Below, piece after piece: positions 26,592-33,728 of a DNA stretch of 64,000 nt; positions within the stretch are counted from its first letter, which is position 1; every line of letters starts with the position of its first letter. The DNA is from Ramlibacter tataouinensis (GTDB lineage Bacteria > Pseudomonadota > Gammaproteobacteria > Burkholderiales > Burkholderiaceae_C). Below the pieces are notes generated by a model, which worked only from the letters and a program-made list of their open reading frames with translations, searched no databases and was not told the origin of the DNA. The stretch spans positions 1-64,000 of the forward strand of contig DIZF01000026.1 in assembly GCA_002427815.1 (NCBI GenBank). The letters run 5' to 3'. Both the position numbers and the translations under genes were made by a program.

Positions 26592-26709
26592 CAAGGTCTC
26601 CTGGCGTTCTGGTGTCTTGCGAATACATAAGCCCAAGCCCCGCGCGCGTGAAGCGAACTTCTTGCACGGGAACCGGCGGGAGTCTGCAACCACAGAGCGC
26701 AAAGCGCAC

Positions 26710-26723
26710 TTGACCGCGGTCAT
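26710..26723. promoter_or_regulatory. Crp/Fnr-type palindrome upstream of oxlT
   Basis: TTGACCGCGGTCAT contains the perfect 12-bp palindrome TGACCGCGGTCA and shares TTGACCGCGRTCA with the oxc promoter site at 24486. It lies about 120 bases upstream of the oxlT start codon. The 389-base gap around it (26592-26980) holds no convincing gene, only this element and the hairpin at 26756. Confidence 0.68.
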
Positions 26724-26755
26724 TAATTCGGGTTATCCCCAACGGGACGTGCTGA

Positions 26756-26783
26756 ACCATAGCGCGACTCTTCGCGCTATGGT
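26756..26783. terminator. Perfect hairpin between the small gene and oxlT
   Basis: ACCATAGCGCG and CGCGCTATGGT form a perfect 11-bp stem around the loop ACTCTT. It lies downstream of the 49-residue gene and upstream of oxlT, all on the minus strand. No T-run follows on either strand, so termination is only one option; an RNA stability or regulator-binding role is possible. Confidence 0.5.
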
Positions 26784-26980
26784 CCGCCACGATTCGACCA
26801 GGCTGACTGGGCCAAGGCCGCTGATGGGTTGATGTCAGCTCACTCGCAGCAGTTGAATTTGCGGGTGATCCCGTTCATGAGATGTCGCCTCGCACGTCGG
26901 AAGCGATCGACTTCGATGCGCTTGACTGCGCCGTTCGCAGCTGGCACCAGAACCGAAGCTCTGGTGCCCGCGCCAGGCTG

Positions 26981-27130
26981 TCAGCGCTGCTGTTGCTGGC
27001 GCAACGCTTCCTTGATCCCGGTGAGGAAGATGCAGAGCGGCGTGGCCGCCCACAATTCGCTCAGGAACTTGCCGAGGGTCGACGTGTCCGGGTAGCGGAG
27101 CGTTCGGGAGGAGTAAGTGGCATTGGACAT
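26981..27130 (-). CDS. Small conserved-looking protein, 49 residues, in the oxalate locus
   Basis: This short frame begins MSNATYSSRTLRYPDTST, continues with a hydrophobic-aromatic core (LGKFLSELWAATPLCIFLTG) and ends in a glutamine run, QQQQR. AGGAAAG lies about 6 bases before the ATG. It is on the same strand as, and 134 bases downstream of, the 109-residue gene and upstream of oxlT. The single amphipathic or membrane-touching helix could mark it as a membrane-associated peptide. No family is recognised. The support is the ribosome binding site, composition and position. Confidence 0.6.
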   Translation of the reverse strand: MSNATYSSRTLRYPDTSTLGKFLSELWAATPLCIFLTGIKEALRQQQQR

Positions 27131-27264
27131 GGTGGTTCTTTCCTGAAGTTAAAAAACTGTGTTTGGCGTTGCTGATAGGGGTAAACCCGTGGCTCCGGCT
27201 TTTCCCTCTCCGGCAGGGGCTGTCTCCAAGGCTGCGGACATGCAACCTTCATGCCGTGTGCCGA

Positions 27265-27594
27265 TCAAGCTGCCGAGTGTGCGAACGCGCCGCCGTTCCT
27301 GGCCGCGCGAGTCGCTGCAACAGAGTGGTGGGCGGCAACGCCGGCCTGGCAGCGCGCCTTGGCCGACTCGATGGCATTGACCAGGAAGTCGGCCTCATAA
27401 GCGCGCAACAGGTGGGCGTGCTCGCGCTCCAGATAGGTGCGCAGGCCGTCCCGGCCGCGTGAGCGGACCCAGGCATAGGTGGCCGCGTCCCAGTGCCAGT
27501 TCAGGCCCAGTTCGTCGAAAGCCGCGTTGTACGCATGGCGATGCGCGTCGGTCGTCGGGTCGTCCGTGACGAGTTCATGCAGGGTTTTGGACAT
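27265..27594 (-). CDS. Hypothetical protein, 109 residues, next to the oxalate genes
   Basis: The start MSKTLHELVTDDPTTDAHRH follows AAGGAGA at normal spacing. The N-terminal two thirds look globular and rich in aromatic residues (AAFDELGLNWHWDAATYAWV, RTYLEREHAHLLRAYEADFLVNAIESAKARC). The tail is low-complexity alanine-rich. It is divergent from the LysR regulator across an AT-rich promoter and transcribed towards the 49-residue gene and oxlT. I do not recognise a named domain; the location suggests a role tied to oxalate or formate, possibly in formate dehydrogenase maturation or transport. Confidence 0.7.
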   Translation of the reverse strand: MSKTLHELVTDDPTTDAHRHAYNAAFDELGLNWHWDAATYAWVRSRGRDGLRTYLEREHAHLLRAYEADFLVNAIESAKARCQAGVAAHHSVAATRAARNGGAFAHSAA

Positions 27595-27678
27595 CGCGCT
27601 CTCCTTGATCCAGGTCGTGCTTTTCGGGTGGCTTGCCGGTGCTTTGCGACCGGCCTGGAAGCAAATGTAGAAAGAACG

Positions 27679-27720
27679 GATGATTAATGATAGTTAAAGT
27701 TTTTTATACTATTCATCATC
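27679..27720. promoter_or_regulatory. AT-rich divergent promoter with imperfect inverted repeat before the LysR gene
   Basis: The arms GATGATTAATGATAGT (27679-27694, read from GGATGATT) and ACTATTCATCATC (27708-27720) form an imperfect inverted repeat in an unusually AT-rich stretch. It sits 28 bases upstream of the LysR start and about 85 bases upstream of the divergent 109-residue gene. LysR regulators commonly bind such T-N11-A dyads between themselves and the divergent target, so this is the likely operator. Confidence 0.6.
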
Positions 27721-27747
27721 TGTAGGTTATGGATTGGGAGTACCCTG

Positions 27748-28683
27748 ATGAAGAACGCAACCCTGCGCCAGCTCAAGGTGTTCGAGGCCGTGGCGCGCAA
27801 CCTGAGTTTCTCGCGCGCCGCCGAAGAGCTGCACCTGACGCAGCCGGCGGTGTCGACCCAGGTCAAGAAGCTCGAGGAGCACGCCGGCCTGCCGCTGTTC
27901 GAGCAACTCGGCAAGAAAATCCACCTCACGCCGGCCGGCCACGAGATGCTCCACTCGGGCCGGGTCATCATCCAGCAGTTCCAGGAGATCGAACTCGCCA
28001 TGGCCCAGTTCAAGGGCGTCTCGGGCGGCAAGTTGAATGTGACGGTGATCAGCGCCGGCGACTACTTCTTTCCACGGCTGCTGGTGGATTTCGCGCGGCG
28101 TCATTCCGGCGTGACACTCAACTTCGGCGTCTGCAACCGCGAGGAGCTGCTGCAGCAACTCACCGACAACCGGACCGACCTGGCGATCATGGGACGCCCG
28201 CCGCTGGACATGGACACCGTGAACGAGCCGTTCGCCCCCCACCCCTATGTCATGGTGGCGGCACCGGGCCATCCGCTCGCGGGCAAGAAGCGCATTCCGA
28301 TCTCGCGGCTGGCGCGCGAGCCCTTCGTGGTGCGCGAAACAGGCTCCGACACCAGAGATTCGATGGAGCAGGGGTTTGGCGCGCATCTGGCGCAGCTCAA
28401 CATCGCGATGGAAATCAAGAGCACCGAGACCATCAAGCAGGCCGTGATGGCCGGCATGGGCGTGAGCTTCCTGTCCACCCACACCATCAGCCGCGAGTTG
28501 CAGGCCGGCAGCCTCACGATACTGGATGTGCAGGGATTTCCTTTGATCCTCAACTGGTACGTCGTGCACCGCAAGAACAAGCGCCTGCCGCCCGTGGCGC
28601 AGGCCTTCAAGGGCTTCCTGATCAACGAGGGGGCGGCGCTGATCGAGCAGGCGATCGGCGTGCGGGCTAAGACGCGGAAATAG
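27748..28683 (+). CDS. LysR family transcriptional regulator
   Basis: 311 residues. The N-terminal winged helix is typical (LRQLKVFEAVARNLSFSRAAEELHLTQPAVSTQVKKLEEHAGLPLFEQLGKKIHLTPAG). The effector domain follows from about residue 90, with periplasmic-binding-protein-like lobes (LNVTVISAGDYFFPRLL, TIKQAVMAGMGVSFLSTHT). The form resembles CbbR-type regulators of C1/CO2 metabolism, which suits a locus that produces formate and CO2, but this is resemblance only. Divergent from the 109-residue gene; convergent with the formyltransferase gene, whose stop overlaps its 3' end by 17 bases. Confidence 0.9.
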   Translation: MKNATLRQLKVFEAVARNLSFSRAAEELHLTQPAVSTQVKKLEEHAGLPLFEQLGKKIHLTPAGHEMLHSGRVIIQQFQEIELAMAQFKGVSGGKLNVTVISAGDYFFPRLLVDFARRHSGVTLNFGVCNREELLQQLTDNRTDLAIMGRPPLDMDTVNEPFAPHPYVMVAAPGHPLAGKKRIPISRLAREPFVVRETGSDTRDSMEQGFGAHLAQLNIAMEIKSTETIKQAVMAGMGVSFLSTHTISRELQAGSLTILDVQGFPLILNWYVVHRKNKRLPPVAQAFKGFLINEGAALIEQAIGVRAKTRK

Positions 28684-29590
28684 CCAGCCCGCGTTCGCGC
28701 GCGAAGTCGCCCGCGCCCATCTTCTTGCCGCCTTCGGGCCGCAGTTTCAGCACTTCGATCTGCCCGCCCTGCGAATTGATCAGGATGGCCGTGGGTGTGA
28801 CCCGCGCGATCTCGCCGGGTTTGCCGCGGACCTCGGAAAACTTCCCCACCGGGAGCTTGCGGCAGTCGTAGATCCAGGTGCGCGTGCCCTCCAGCACGGT
28901 CCAGGCGCCGGGGGCCGGGTTGCAGGCGCGGATCAGGTTGTAGACCTGGTCCACGTGGCCGGCCCAGTTGATGCGCGACTCTTCCTCGTGGAACCAGCCC
29001 TCGTAGCTCGCCTGCGACTCGTCCTGCCGGCGCTCTTCGTAGCGCCCCGCGCACACCAGGTCAGCGGCTTCCAGCAGCGCCGCGACGCCCATGGGAAACA
29101 GCTTGTTGAAATAAAGCTCGCCCAGCGTTTCGTCAGGTGCGATGGGGCACGACTTCTGCAGGATCACCGGGCCTTCGTCCAGGCCGTCGATGGGCCTGAA
29201 GATGCTGATGCCGGTTTCGGTTTCCCCGAGCGCGATCGGCCAGTTGATGGAGGAGGGCCCGCGATGCCGCGGCAACAACGAGGGGTGGAACTGGATGGTG
29301 CCGTGGCGCGGAATATTGACAAAGTGCTGGGGTACGAACTGCAGCACATAGGCCATGACGCCGAGGTCGGCGCCGAGTTCGCGCATCGCGTGCTCGGCCG
29401 CGCTGCTGCGCAAGCTCTCGAACTGGAACAGCGGCAGGCCCAGCGCCTGGGCCGCCTCGCGCAGGGTGTCCGGCCTGGCGCCGGGTTTTTCGGGCATGCA
29501 GAACACGCCCGCCACTTCGTCGCCGCGGGCGATGAAGGCCTGGAGCGCGGCCTTGCCGAACTCCTGCTGTCCGATGAATGCGATTTTCAT
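28667..29590 (-). CDS. Formyltransferase related to the hydrolase domain of 10-formyl-THF dehydrogenase
   Basis: About 307 residues. The formyltransferase N-domain carries the catalytic region IQFHPSLLPRHRGPSSINWPI (His near 106) and the aspartate in RPIDGLDEGPVILQKSC. The C-domain is OB-fold-like with RINWAGHVDQVYNLIRACNPAPGAW. These match the N-terminal hydrolase/transferase half of eukaryotic ALDH1L1-type proteins better than methionyl-tRNA formyltransferase, whose Asn at IN-V-H is Gln here. It may handle 10-formyl-tetrahydrofolate or a formyl-sugar/amine. Next to an oxalate-formate locus it could link formate to one-carbon pools. The ATG at 29590 opens MKIAFIGQQEFGKAAL. Confidence 0.8.
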   Translation of the reverse strand: MKIAFIGQQEFGKAALQAFIARGDEVAGVFCMPEKPGARPDTLREAAQALGLPLFQFESLRSSAAEHAMRELGADLGVMAYVLQFVPQHFVNIPRHGTIQFHPSLLPRHRGPSSINWPIALGETETGISIFRPIDGLDEGPVILQKSCPIAPDETLGELYFNKLFPMGVAALLEAADLVCAGRYEERRQDESQASYEGWFHEEESRINWAGHVDQVYNLIRACNPAPGAWTVLEGTRTWIYDCRKLPVGKFSEVRGKPGEIARVTPTAILINSQGGQIEVLKLRPEGGKKMGAGDFARERGLAISAS

Positions 29591-29631
29591 TTGATCCGCC
29601 TCGTTCTTTGATTGAGCGTGCCGCCTGTCCC

Positions 29632-29800
29632 TCAGCGCAGCAGCAAGTATGCCGCGAGCAGAGGGAGGAGCACGGCAAACAGCTTCTTCAAGGGGGTGAT
29701 GTACATCCCGTGGGCGGTCCGCGCTCCCAGCGGGGCGGTGCTGATGCTGGCCAGCGAAAGGACCGCCGTCGGAACTGGGGGAGCAAGCCAAGCCCCGCGC
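29632..29800 (-). pseudogene. C-terminal remnant of a TSUP (TauE/SafE) family membrane transporter
   Basis: In the minus-strand frame ending at TGA 29632-29634, the last 45 or so codons read as a TSUP C-terminus: TAVLSLASISTAPLGARTAH, then LKKLFAVLLPLLAAYLLLR. The STAPLGAR-x-AH loop and the closing LKK-L-F-A-LL-LAAY helix are family features. Upstream the similarity fades before about 29800 and no start or earlier transmembrane helices exist; the 6S RNA gene begins within about 30 bases. In related genomes a TSUP gene often lies downstream of zapA-6S RNA, so this appears to be its truncated remnant. Confidence 0.7.
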
Positions 29801-29824
29801 CGGGCGCAGGGTCGGCCAGAAAAG

Positions 29825-29996
29825 GTGTCTGCAGTGCCACCGGACCGGCATCCTGAACCGGGGTTCAGGTGGGCTAGGTCAGCTTGGCGTTGGGTTCATC
29901 TGACGCGAGACGATCACGCTCGCCAAGAGATGTTCCAGGCCCGGGCTCAAAGAGCATTGGTTCAAGGAAATATAAAGCCCGGCTGCACTGCAGACG
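29825..29996 (-). ncRNA. ssrS: 6S RNA
   Basis: The gene follows zapA on the same strand, the usual place for 6S RNA in proteobacteria. The predicted ends close an 11-bp perfect stem: GTCTGCAGTGC at the 5' end pairs with GCACTGCAGAC at the 3' end (+ strand 29985-29995 with 29827-29837). The characteristic near-3' hairpin CCTGAACCCCGGTTCAGG corresponds to the CCTTGAACC...GGTTCAAGG hairpin of E. coli 6S RNA. A -10 box TACAAT (minus strand, 30003-30008) is placed to start transcription at about 29996, and a short T-run follows the 3' stem. 6S RNA binds sigma-70 RNA polymerase and dampens transcription in stationary phase. The ends are estimates. Confidence 0.85.
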
Positions 29997-30147
29997 GTTT
30001 CCATTGTAGGGGCTTGCCGCAGCCCGTGGGCTGAATGACCCGCGCTGCCACAAGTCAATAAAAGATTGCGCGGCTTGACAAGGAAAAAAAGGGCATTGGC
30101 CCGGCAATGATCGCGAACGCGTCTCGGCCGGCCCGTGCCAAGAAAAC

Positions 30148-30513
30148 TCAGAGCAGCCGGCCGTCGTTGCTCAGCGCGCGGTCGAGCTTTTGCAGCAGGC
30201 CGGCCAGCCGTGGATCGGCAGCCGGGGCATGGCCGTTGCCATTGCCGTTCTTGGCCGTGAGATCGGCTGTTGCGAAGTGGGCCGGTGCCGGCGCGCGCGT
30301 CACGCTTCGCTCGGCCACGTCGAAAGCCAGGTTCAGCGCGGCCAGCACGGCGATGCGGTCGCGCGCCTTCACCTTGCCGGCGTCGCGGATCTTGCACATG
30401 GCGTAGTCGACCTTCTCGACCGCTTCCAGCATGCGCTGCTCGCCGCCCTCGGGACATCCGAGCAGGTAGCTCTGGCCCATGATCTGAACTTCCAGCTGCT
30501 TCATCGTGGTCAT
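30148..30513 (-). CDS. zapA: Cell division protein ZapA
   Basis: 121 residues. The N-terminal globular FtsZ-binding domain reads KQLEVQIMGQSYLLGCPEGGEQRMLEAVEKVDYAMCKIRDAGKVKARDRIAVLAALNLAFDV, the ZapA consensus. The C-terminal part is a helical coiled-coil (RLAGLLQKLDRALSND) after a low-complexity linker NGNGNGHAPAAD. ZapA crosslinks FtsZ filaments at the division septum. The ATG at 30513 overlaps the stop of the upstream zapB-like gene (ATGA), giving coupling; the in-frame ATG at 30504 is less likely. 6S RNA follows. Confidence 0.93.
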   Translation of the reverse strand: MTTMKQLEVQIMGQSYLLGCPEGGEQRMLEAVEKVDYAMCKIRDAGKVKARDRIAVLAALNLAFDVAERSVTRAPAPAHFATADLTAKNGNGNGHAPAADPRLAGLLQKLDRALSNDGRLL

Positions 30514-30719
30514 GCGGCCTTGATCTCGGGCAGGCGCTCCAGCAGCGCATCGACGCGGGCGCGGGCCGCCGCGAGGCGCGACTTCAGCGAGTCGCGTTCC
30601 TGGGTGAGCGCCTCGACCTGCTGGGCGAGGAGCGCATTGGTGCGCTGCAGCTCCTCGTAACGAACGAGCAGGCGCTCTACGCGTTCCGCAATCTGGTCGA
30701 TTTGGGAGGCACTGGGCAT
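30510..30719 (-). CDS. ZapB-like coiled-coil cell division protein (TIGR02449 type)
   Basis: 69 residues, almost entirely one coiled-coil (IAERVERLLVRYEELQRTNALLAQQVEALTQERDSLKSRL). The pattern of heptads with leucine, plus overlap with zapA, matches the small TIGR02449 proteins that precede zapA in beta- and gamma-proteobacteria. The ATG at 30719 (MPSASQIDQ) yields the usual length; longer upstream in-frame starts run into the cobalamin riboswitch region on the other strand. Role in the Z ring is inferred from context. Confidence 0.85.
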   Translation of the reverse strand: MPSASQIDQIAERVERLLVRYEELQRTNALLAQQVEALTQERDSLKSRLAAARARVDALLERLPEIKAA

Positions 30720-30768
30720 ACGAGGCGGATTGTAGGGTTTTGTGACAGGTTTCAACCGTAAAATCAAA

Positions 30769-30990
30769 GGGTTGGTGCTCGCGGTGTGGTTCGCATGCCG
30801 CAGTTCAACGGGAAGCAGGGCGCCGAGCCGTTTCACACGGCACAAGCCAACCTGCGCTGCCCCCGCAACGGTAAGCGGATGAATTTCCCCGGAAATTCCG
30901 CCCCATCAGTGAAGCCACTGGGCGCGTCTGAACAGCGCGCCTGGGAAGGCGATGGGAACGACCCGCCAGCCCGGATACCGGCCAACACGG
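30769..30990 (+). promoter_or_regulatory. Cobalamin (adenosyl-B12) riboswitch
   Basis: All major landmarks are present in order: the P1 strand GGTTGGTGC, AACGGGAAGCAGG, GCCAACCTGC, the B12 box region GCTGCCCCCGCAACGGTAAG, CAGTGAAGCCACTGGG, GGGAAGGCGATGGG, then AGCCCGGATACCGGCC with the closing P1 strand. It lies about 90 bases before btuB. Cobalamin binding would shut down translation or transcription of btuB and the linked uptake genes. The region 30720-31078 otherwise holds no gene. Confidence 0.93.
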
Positions 30991-31078
30991 TGGTTGCACG
31001 TCCAAAAGGCGCGCAGCCGTGACGCCCACTGTACTGGCGGGGAAGCTGGTCCGGGTATTGAAACGTTTCCGATCCCAC

Positions 31079-32899
31079 ATGAACTCTTTTTTGCTCTCTC
31101 CGCGCGCGGCCGCACTGCCGCTGGCGCTCGCCGCCGCTTTTCCGTGCGCTTTCGCACAAACCCCCTTGCCGGAAGTGGTCGTCTCGGCCAACCTGACCGA
31201 GCAGCGCGTGCAGGATGCGCTGCCCGCCACGACGTTGATCACCCGGGCCGACATCGAACGTGCGCAGACGCCGGACTTGCCGACGCTCCTGCGGCAGGTC
31301 GCCGGCCTGGAGATCGCGCAGAACGGCGGACAAGGCACCGTGTCCAGCACCTTCATCCGCGGCGCCGAATCACGCCACACCCTGGTGCTGATCGATGGCG
31401 TGCCGGTCAACAACCTGAACTTCGGCACGGCGGCCCTGGAGCAGCTGCCGCTGGCCGACGTCGAGCGCATCGAGATCGTGCGCGGCAACGTCTCGAGCCT
31501 CTACGGCAGCGCCGCCCTGGGCGGCGTGATCCAGATCTTCACCCGCCAGGCCGGCCGCACGCCGCAGGCCAGCGTCACCGTGCAGGCAGGCTCGCGCGGC
31601 CTGGCGCAGCTGAGTGCCAGCGCGGGCGTGCGGCTGGACTCGGGCACCCGGCTGCGCGCATCGGTTGAGTCGCTCAATGACAAGGGGTTCAACGCGACCA
31701 AGCAGGACGAGCTGCCGGGCACCAATCCGGACCGCGACGGCTACAGGCGCCGCTCGGGCTCGTTCGCGCTGACGCAGGAGCTGGGTGGCGAGAACACCCT
31801 GGGCCTGCGGCTGCGCGAGGCGCACGGCACCACGCAATACGACAGCCAGTTCGGGCCGGCCACGCAGCCCGATGAATCGCGTTTTTCGGAGCGCGGCGCC
31901 GTGCTCGAAGGGCGCTTCAAGCTCGGCACGACCCTGCGACTGAACGCCGCGCTGACCAGCGCGAGCGACAACCTCGACGCCCAGGTCACCGCGTACCCGT
32001 TCTTCGTCAACTCGCGGGCCACCGGCGGGCAGCTCGGCCTGGAATGGCAGGCCACTACCGCCCAGCGGGTCACGGCCGGGCTGGAACACACGCGCCAGAG
32101 CCTGAGCAGCGACACGGTATACAACCAGTCGTCGCGCAACCAGGACAGCGCGCGCCTGGGCTACGCGGCGGACTTCGGGCCGCATCAGGTGCAGTTGAAC
32201 CTGCGCCAGGACCGCTACAGCGATTTCGGGTCCGCCTCCACCTGGCTGGCGGGGTACGGCTATCGCCTGAACGAAGCCTGGCGCCTGAGCGCGACGGCTT
32301 CGACCGGCTTCAACGCGCCCACGTTCAACGATCTGTACTACCCGTTCGGCGGGAACCCGGCCTTGCGCCCGGAGCACTTGAAGTCCACCGAGCTCGGCGT
32401 GCAGTACGCCGCGGACGGGCAGGAATTGCGCGCCACCCTGTTCGAGAACCGTTACACCGACCTGATCGGCAACGACGCCTCGTTCAACCGCATCAACATC
32501 GGGCACGCGCGCAACCGGGGCCTGGAGCTGATCTATGCCGGACGGATCGGGGACACCGGCGTGCACGCGGGCCTGACCGGCCAGGACCCGGTCGACCTGG
32601 ACACGAACACGCGGCTCGCGCGGCGTGCGGCCATGCTGGCGCACCTGTCGCTCACCCGTGACATCGGCGCCTGGCAGCTCGGCGGCAACGCACGCTACAG
32701 CGGCACGCGGCCGGATGCCGGCAAGACCCTCGCGAGCTACGCGGTGCTCGACCTGACGGCCAGCTATGCCGTCTCACGGGAGGTCAAGCTGTTCGGCCGC
32801 ATCGAGAACCTGTTCGACCGCGACTACGAGACCGTGTACGGCTATCGGCAACCGGGCCGCGGCGCCTTCGTGGGCGTCAGCTGGCAGCCGAAAATATGA
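31079..32899 (+). CDS. btuB: TonB-dependent cobalamin receptor
   Basis: About 606 residues, outer-membrane 22-stranded barrel with plug. A signal peptide ends near CAFAQ at about 28; the TonB box is PEVVVSA just after. The plug carries TTLITRADIERAQTPDL, VSSTFIRGAESRHTLVLIDGVPVN and IEIVRGNVSSLYGSAALGGVIQI. The C-terminus ends GAFVGVSWQPKI; the usual terminal aromatic is not the last residue. Length is typical of BtuB. Its regulation by the riboswitch 90 bases upstream makes vitamin B12 the likely ligand. The ATG at 31079 is chosen; the frame opens earlier inside the leader. Confidence 0.93.
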   Translation: MNSFLLSPRAAALPLALAAAFPCAFAQTPLPEVVVSANLTEQRVQDALPATTLITRADIERAQTPDLPTLLRQVAGLEIAQNGGQGTVSSTFIRGAESRHTLVLIDGVPVNNLNFGTAALEQLPLADVERIEIVRGNVSSLYGSAALGGVIQIFTRQAGRTPQASVTVQAGSRGLAQLSASAGVRLDSGTRLRASVESLNDKGFNATKQDELPGTNPDRDGYRRRSGSFALTQELGGENTLGLRLREAHGTTQYDSQFGPATQPDESRFSERGAVLEGRFKLGTTLRLNAALTSASDNLDAQVTAYPFFVNSRATGGQLGLEWQATTAQRVTAGLEHTRQSLSSDTVYNQSSRNQDSARLGYAADFGPHQVQLNLRQDRYSDFGSASTWLAGYGYRLNEAWRLSATASTGFNAPTFNDLYYPFGGNPALRPEHLKSTELGVQYAADGQELRATLFENRYTDLIGNDASFNRINIGHARNRGLELIYAGRIGDTGVHAGLTGQDPVDLDTNTRLARRAAMLAHLSLTRDIGAWQLGGNARYSGTRPDAGKTLASYAVLDLTASYAVSREVKLFGRIENLFDRDYETVYGYRQPGRGAFVGVSWQPKI

Positions 32900-32906
32900 G
32901 CGGACC

Positions 32907-33728
32907 ATGAACCCGATCACCATCGGCATGCCCCGCGGGCCCCAGCGCATTGTCTGCCTCACCGAGGAGACAACCGAGTGGCTGTACCTCCTGGGGGAGC
33001 AAGCGCGCATCGTCGGCATCTCCGGCTACACGGTGCGGCCGCGCCGCGCCCGCGAGGAAAAACCCAAGGTCAGCGCCTTTCTCTCCGCGAAGATCGACAA
33101 GATTCTCGAGCTTCAGCCTGACTGCGTGTTCGGGTTTTCCGACCTGCAGGCCGACATCGCGGCACAGCTGATCCGGCATGGCGTGCAGGTGACGGTCTTC
33201 AACCAGCGCAGCGTGGAGGAGATCTTCTCCATGCTCTATCAGGTGGCAGCGATGGTGGGCCAGGAGGCGCGCGGCATGGTCCTGCTGGAGCGCATCCGGG
33301 CGCGGCTGCTGGCGATCCAGGCGGGCGCCAGGACGTTGCCGCGCCGGCCCAAGGTGTTCTTCGAGGAATGGGACGAGCCGCATATCAGCGCCATCCGCTG
33401 GGTGTCGGAGCTGGTCGCCATCGCCGGTGGCGACGATTGCTTTCCCGAGCTGGCGCTGCAGTCGCTGGGCAAGGACCGCATCATCGGCGACGGGGCCGAG
33501 ATCGTGCGGCGCAATCCCGACATCATCATCGGCTCCTGGTGCGGCAAGAAATTCAGGGCGGCGAACGTGGCGGCGCGCCCCGGGTGGGAGGCCGTCACCG
33601 CAGTGCGGGAGGGCCAGCTGTTCGAGATCAAGTCGGCGGACATCCTGCAGCCGGGTCCGGCGGCGCTGACCGACGGTGTCGAGCAGCTGCACCGGATCAT
33701 CCTGGACTGGAGCAGAGCCCATGGGTGA
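32907..33728 (+). CDS. BtuF-like cobalamin-binding protein without signal peptide
   Basis: 273 residues of the periplasmic-binding-protein type III fold (QRIVCLTEETTEWLYLLGEQARIVGISGYTVRP, then a long spacer helix, IIIGSWCGKKF and an end REGQLFEIKSADILQPGP). The Pfam-type helical backbone of FecB/BtuF proteins is evident. No secretion signal is seen, so it may be cytoplasmic or use a different export route. Such unsignalled family members often sit beside B12 genes. It starts 7 bases after btuB and overlaps the next gene by 8 bases. Confidence 0.82.
   Translation: MNPITIGMPRGPQRIVCLTEETTEWLYLLGEQARIVGISGYTVRPRRAREEKPKVSAFLSAKIDKILELQPDCVFGFSDLQADIAAQLIRHGVQVTVFNQRSVEEIFSMLYQVAAMVGQEARGMVLLERIRARLLAIQAGARTLPRRPKVFFEEWDEPHISAIRWVSELVAIAGGDDCFPELALQSLGKDRIIGDGAEIVRRNPDIIIGSWCGKKFRAANVAARPGWEAVTAVREGQLFEIKSADILQPGPAALTDGVEQLHRIILDWSRAHG

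Noticed and set aside
26835..27245. A 136-codon minus-strand frame across the small-gene region
   Set aside because: It shares DNA with the 49-codon gene in another frame. The 49-codon frame has the ribosome site and protein-like composition, while this one is Arg/His-rich.
29800..30110. A protein gene in the frame MPGQCPFFPCQAAQ... over the 6S RNA region
   Set aside because: The region folds as 6S RNA with matching end stem and -10 box; the frame has no ribosome site and is not protein-like.
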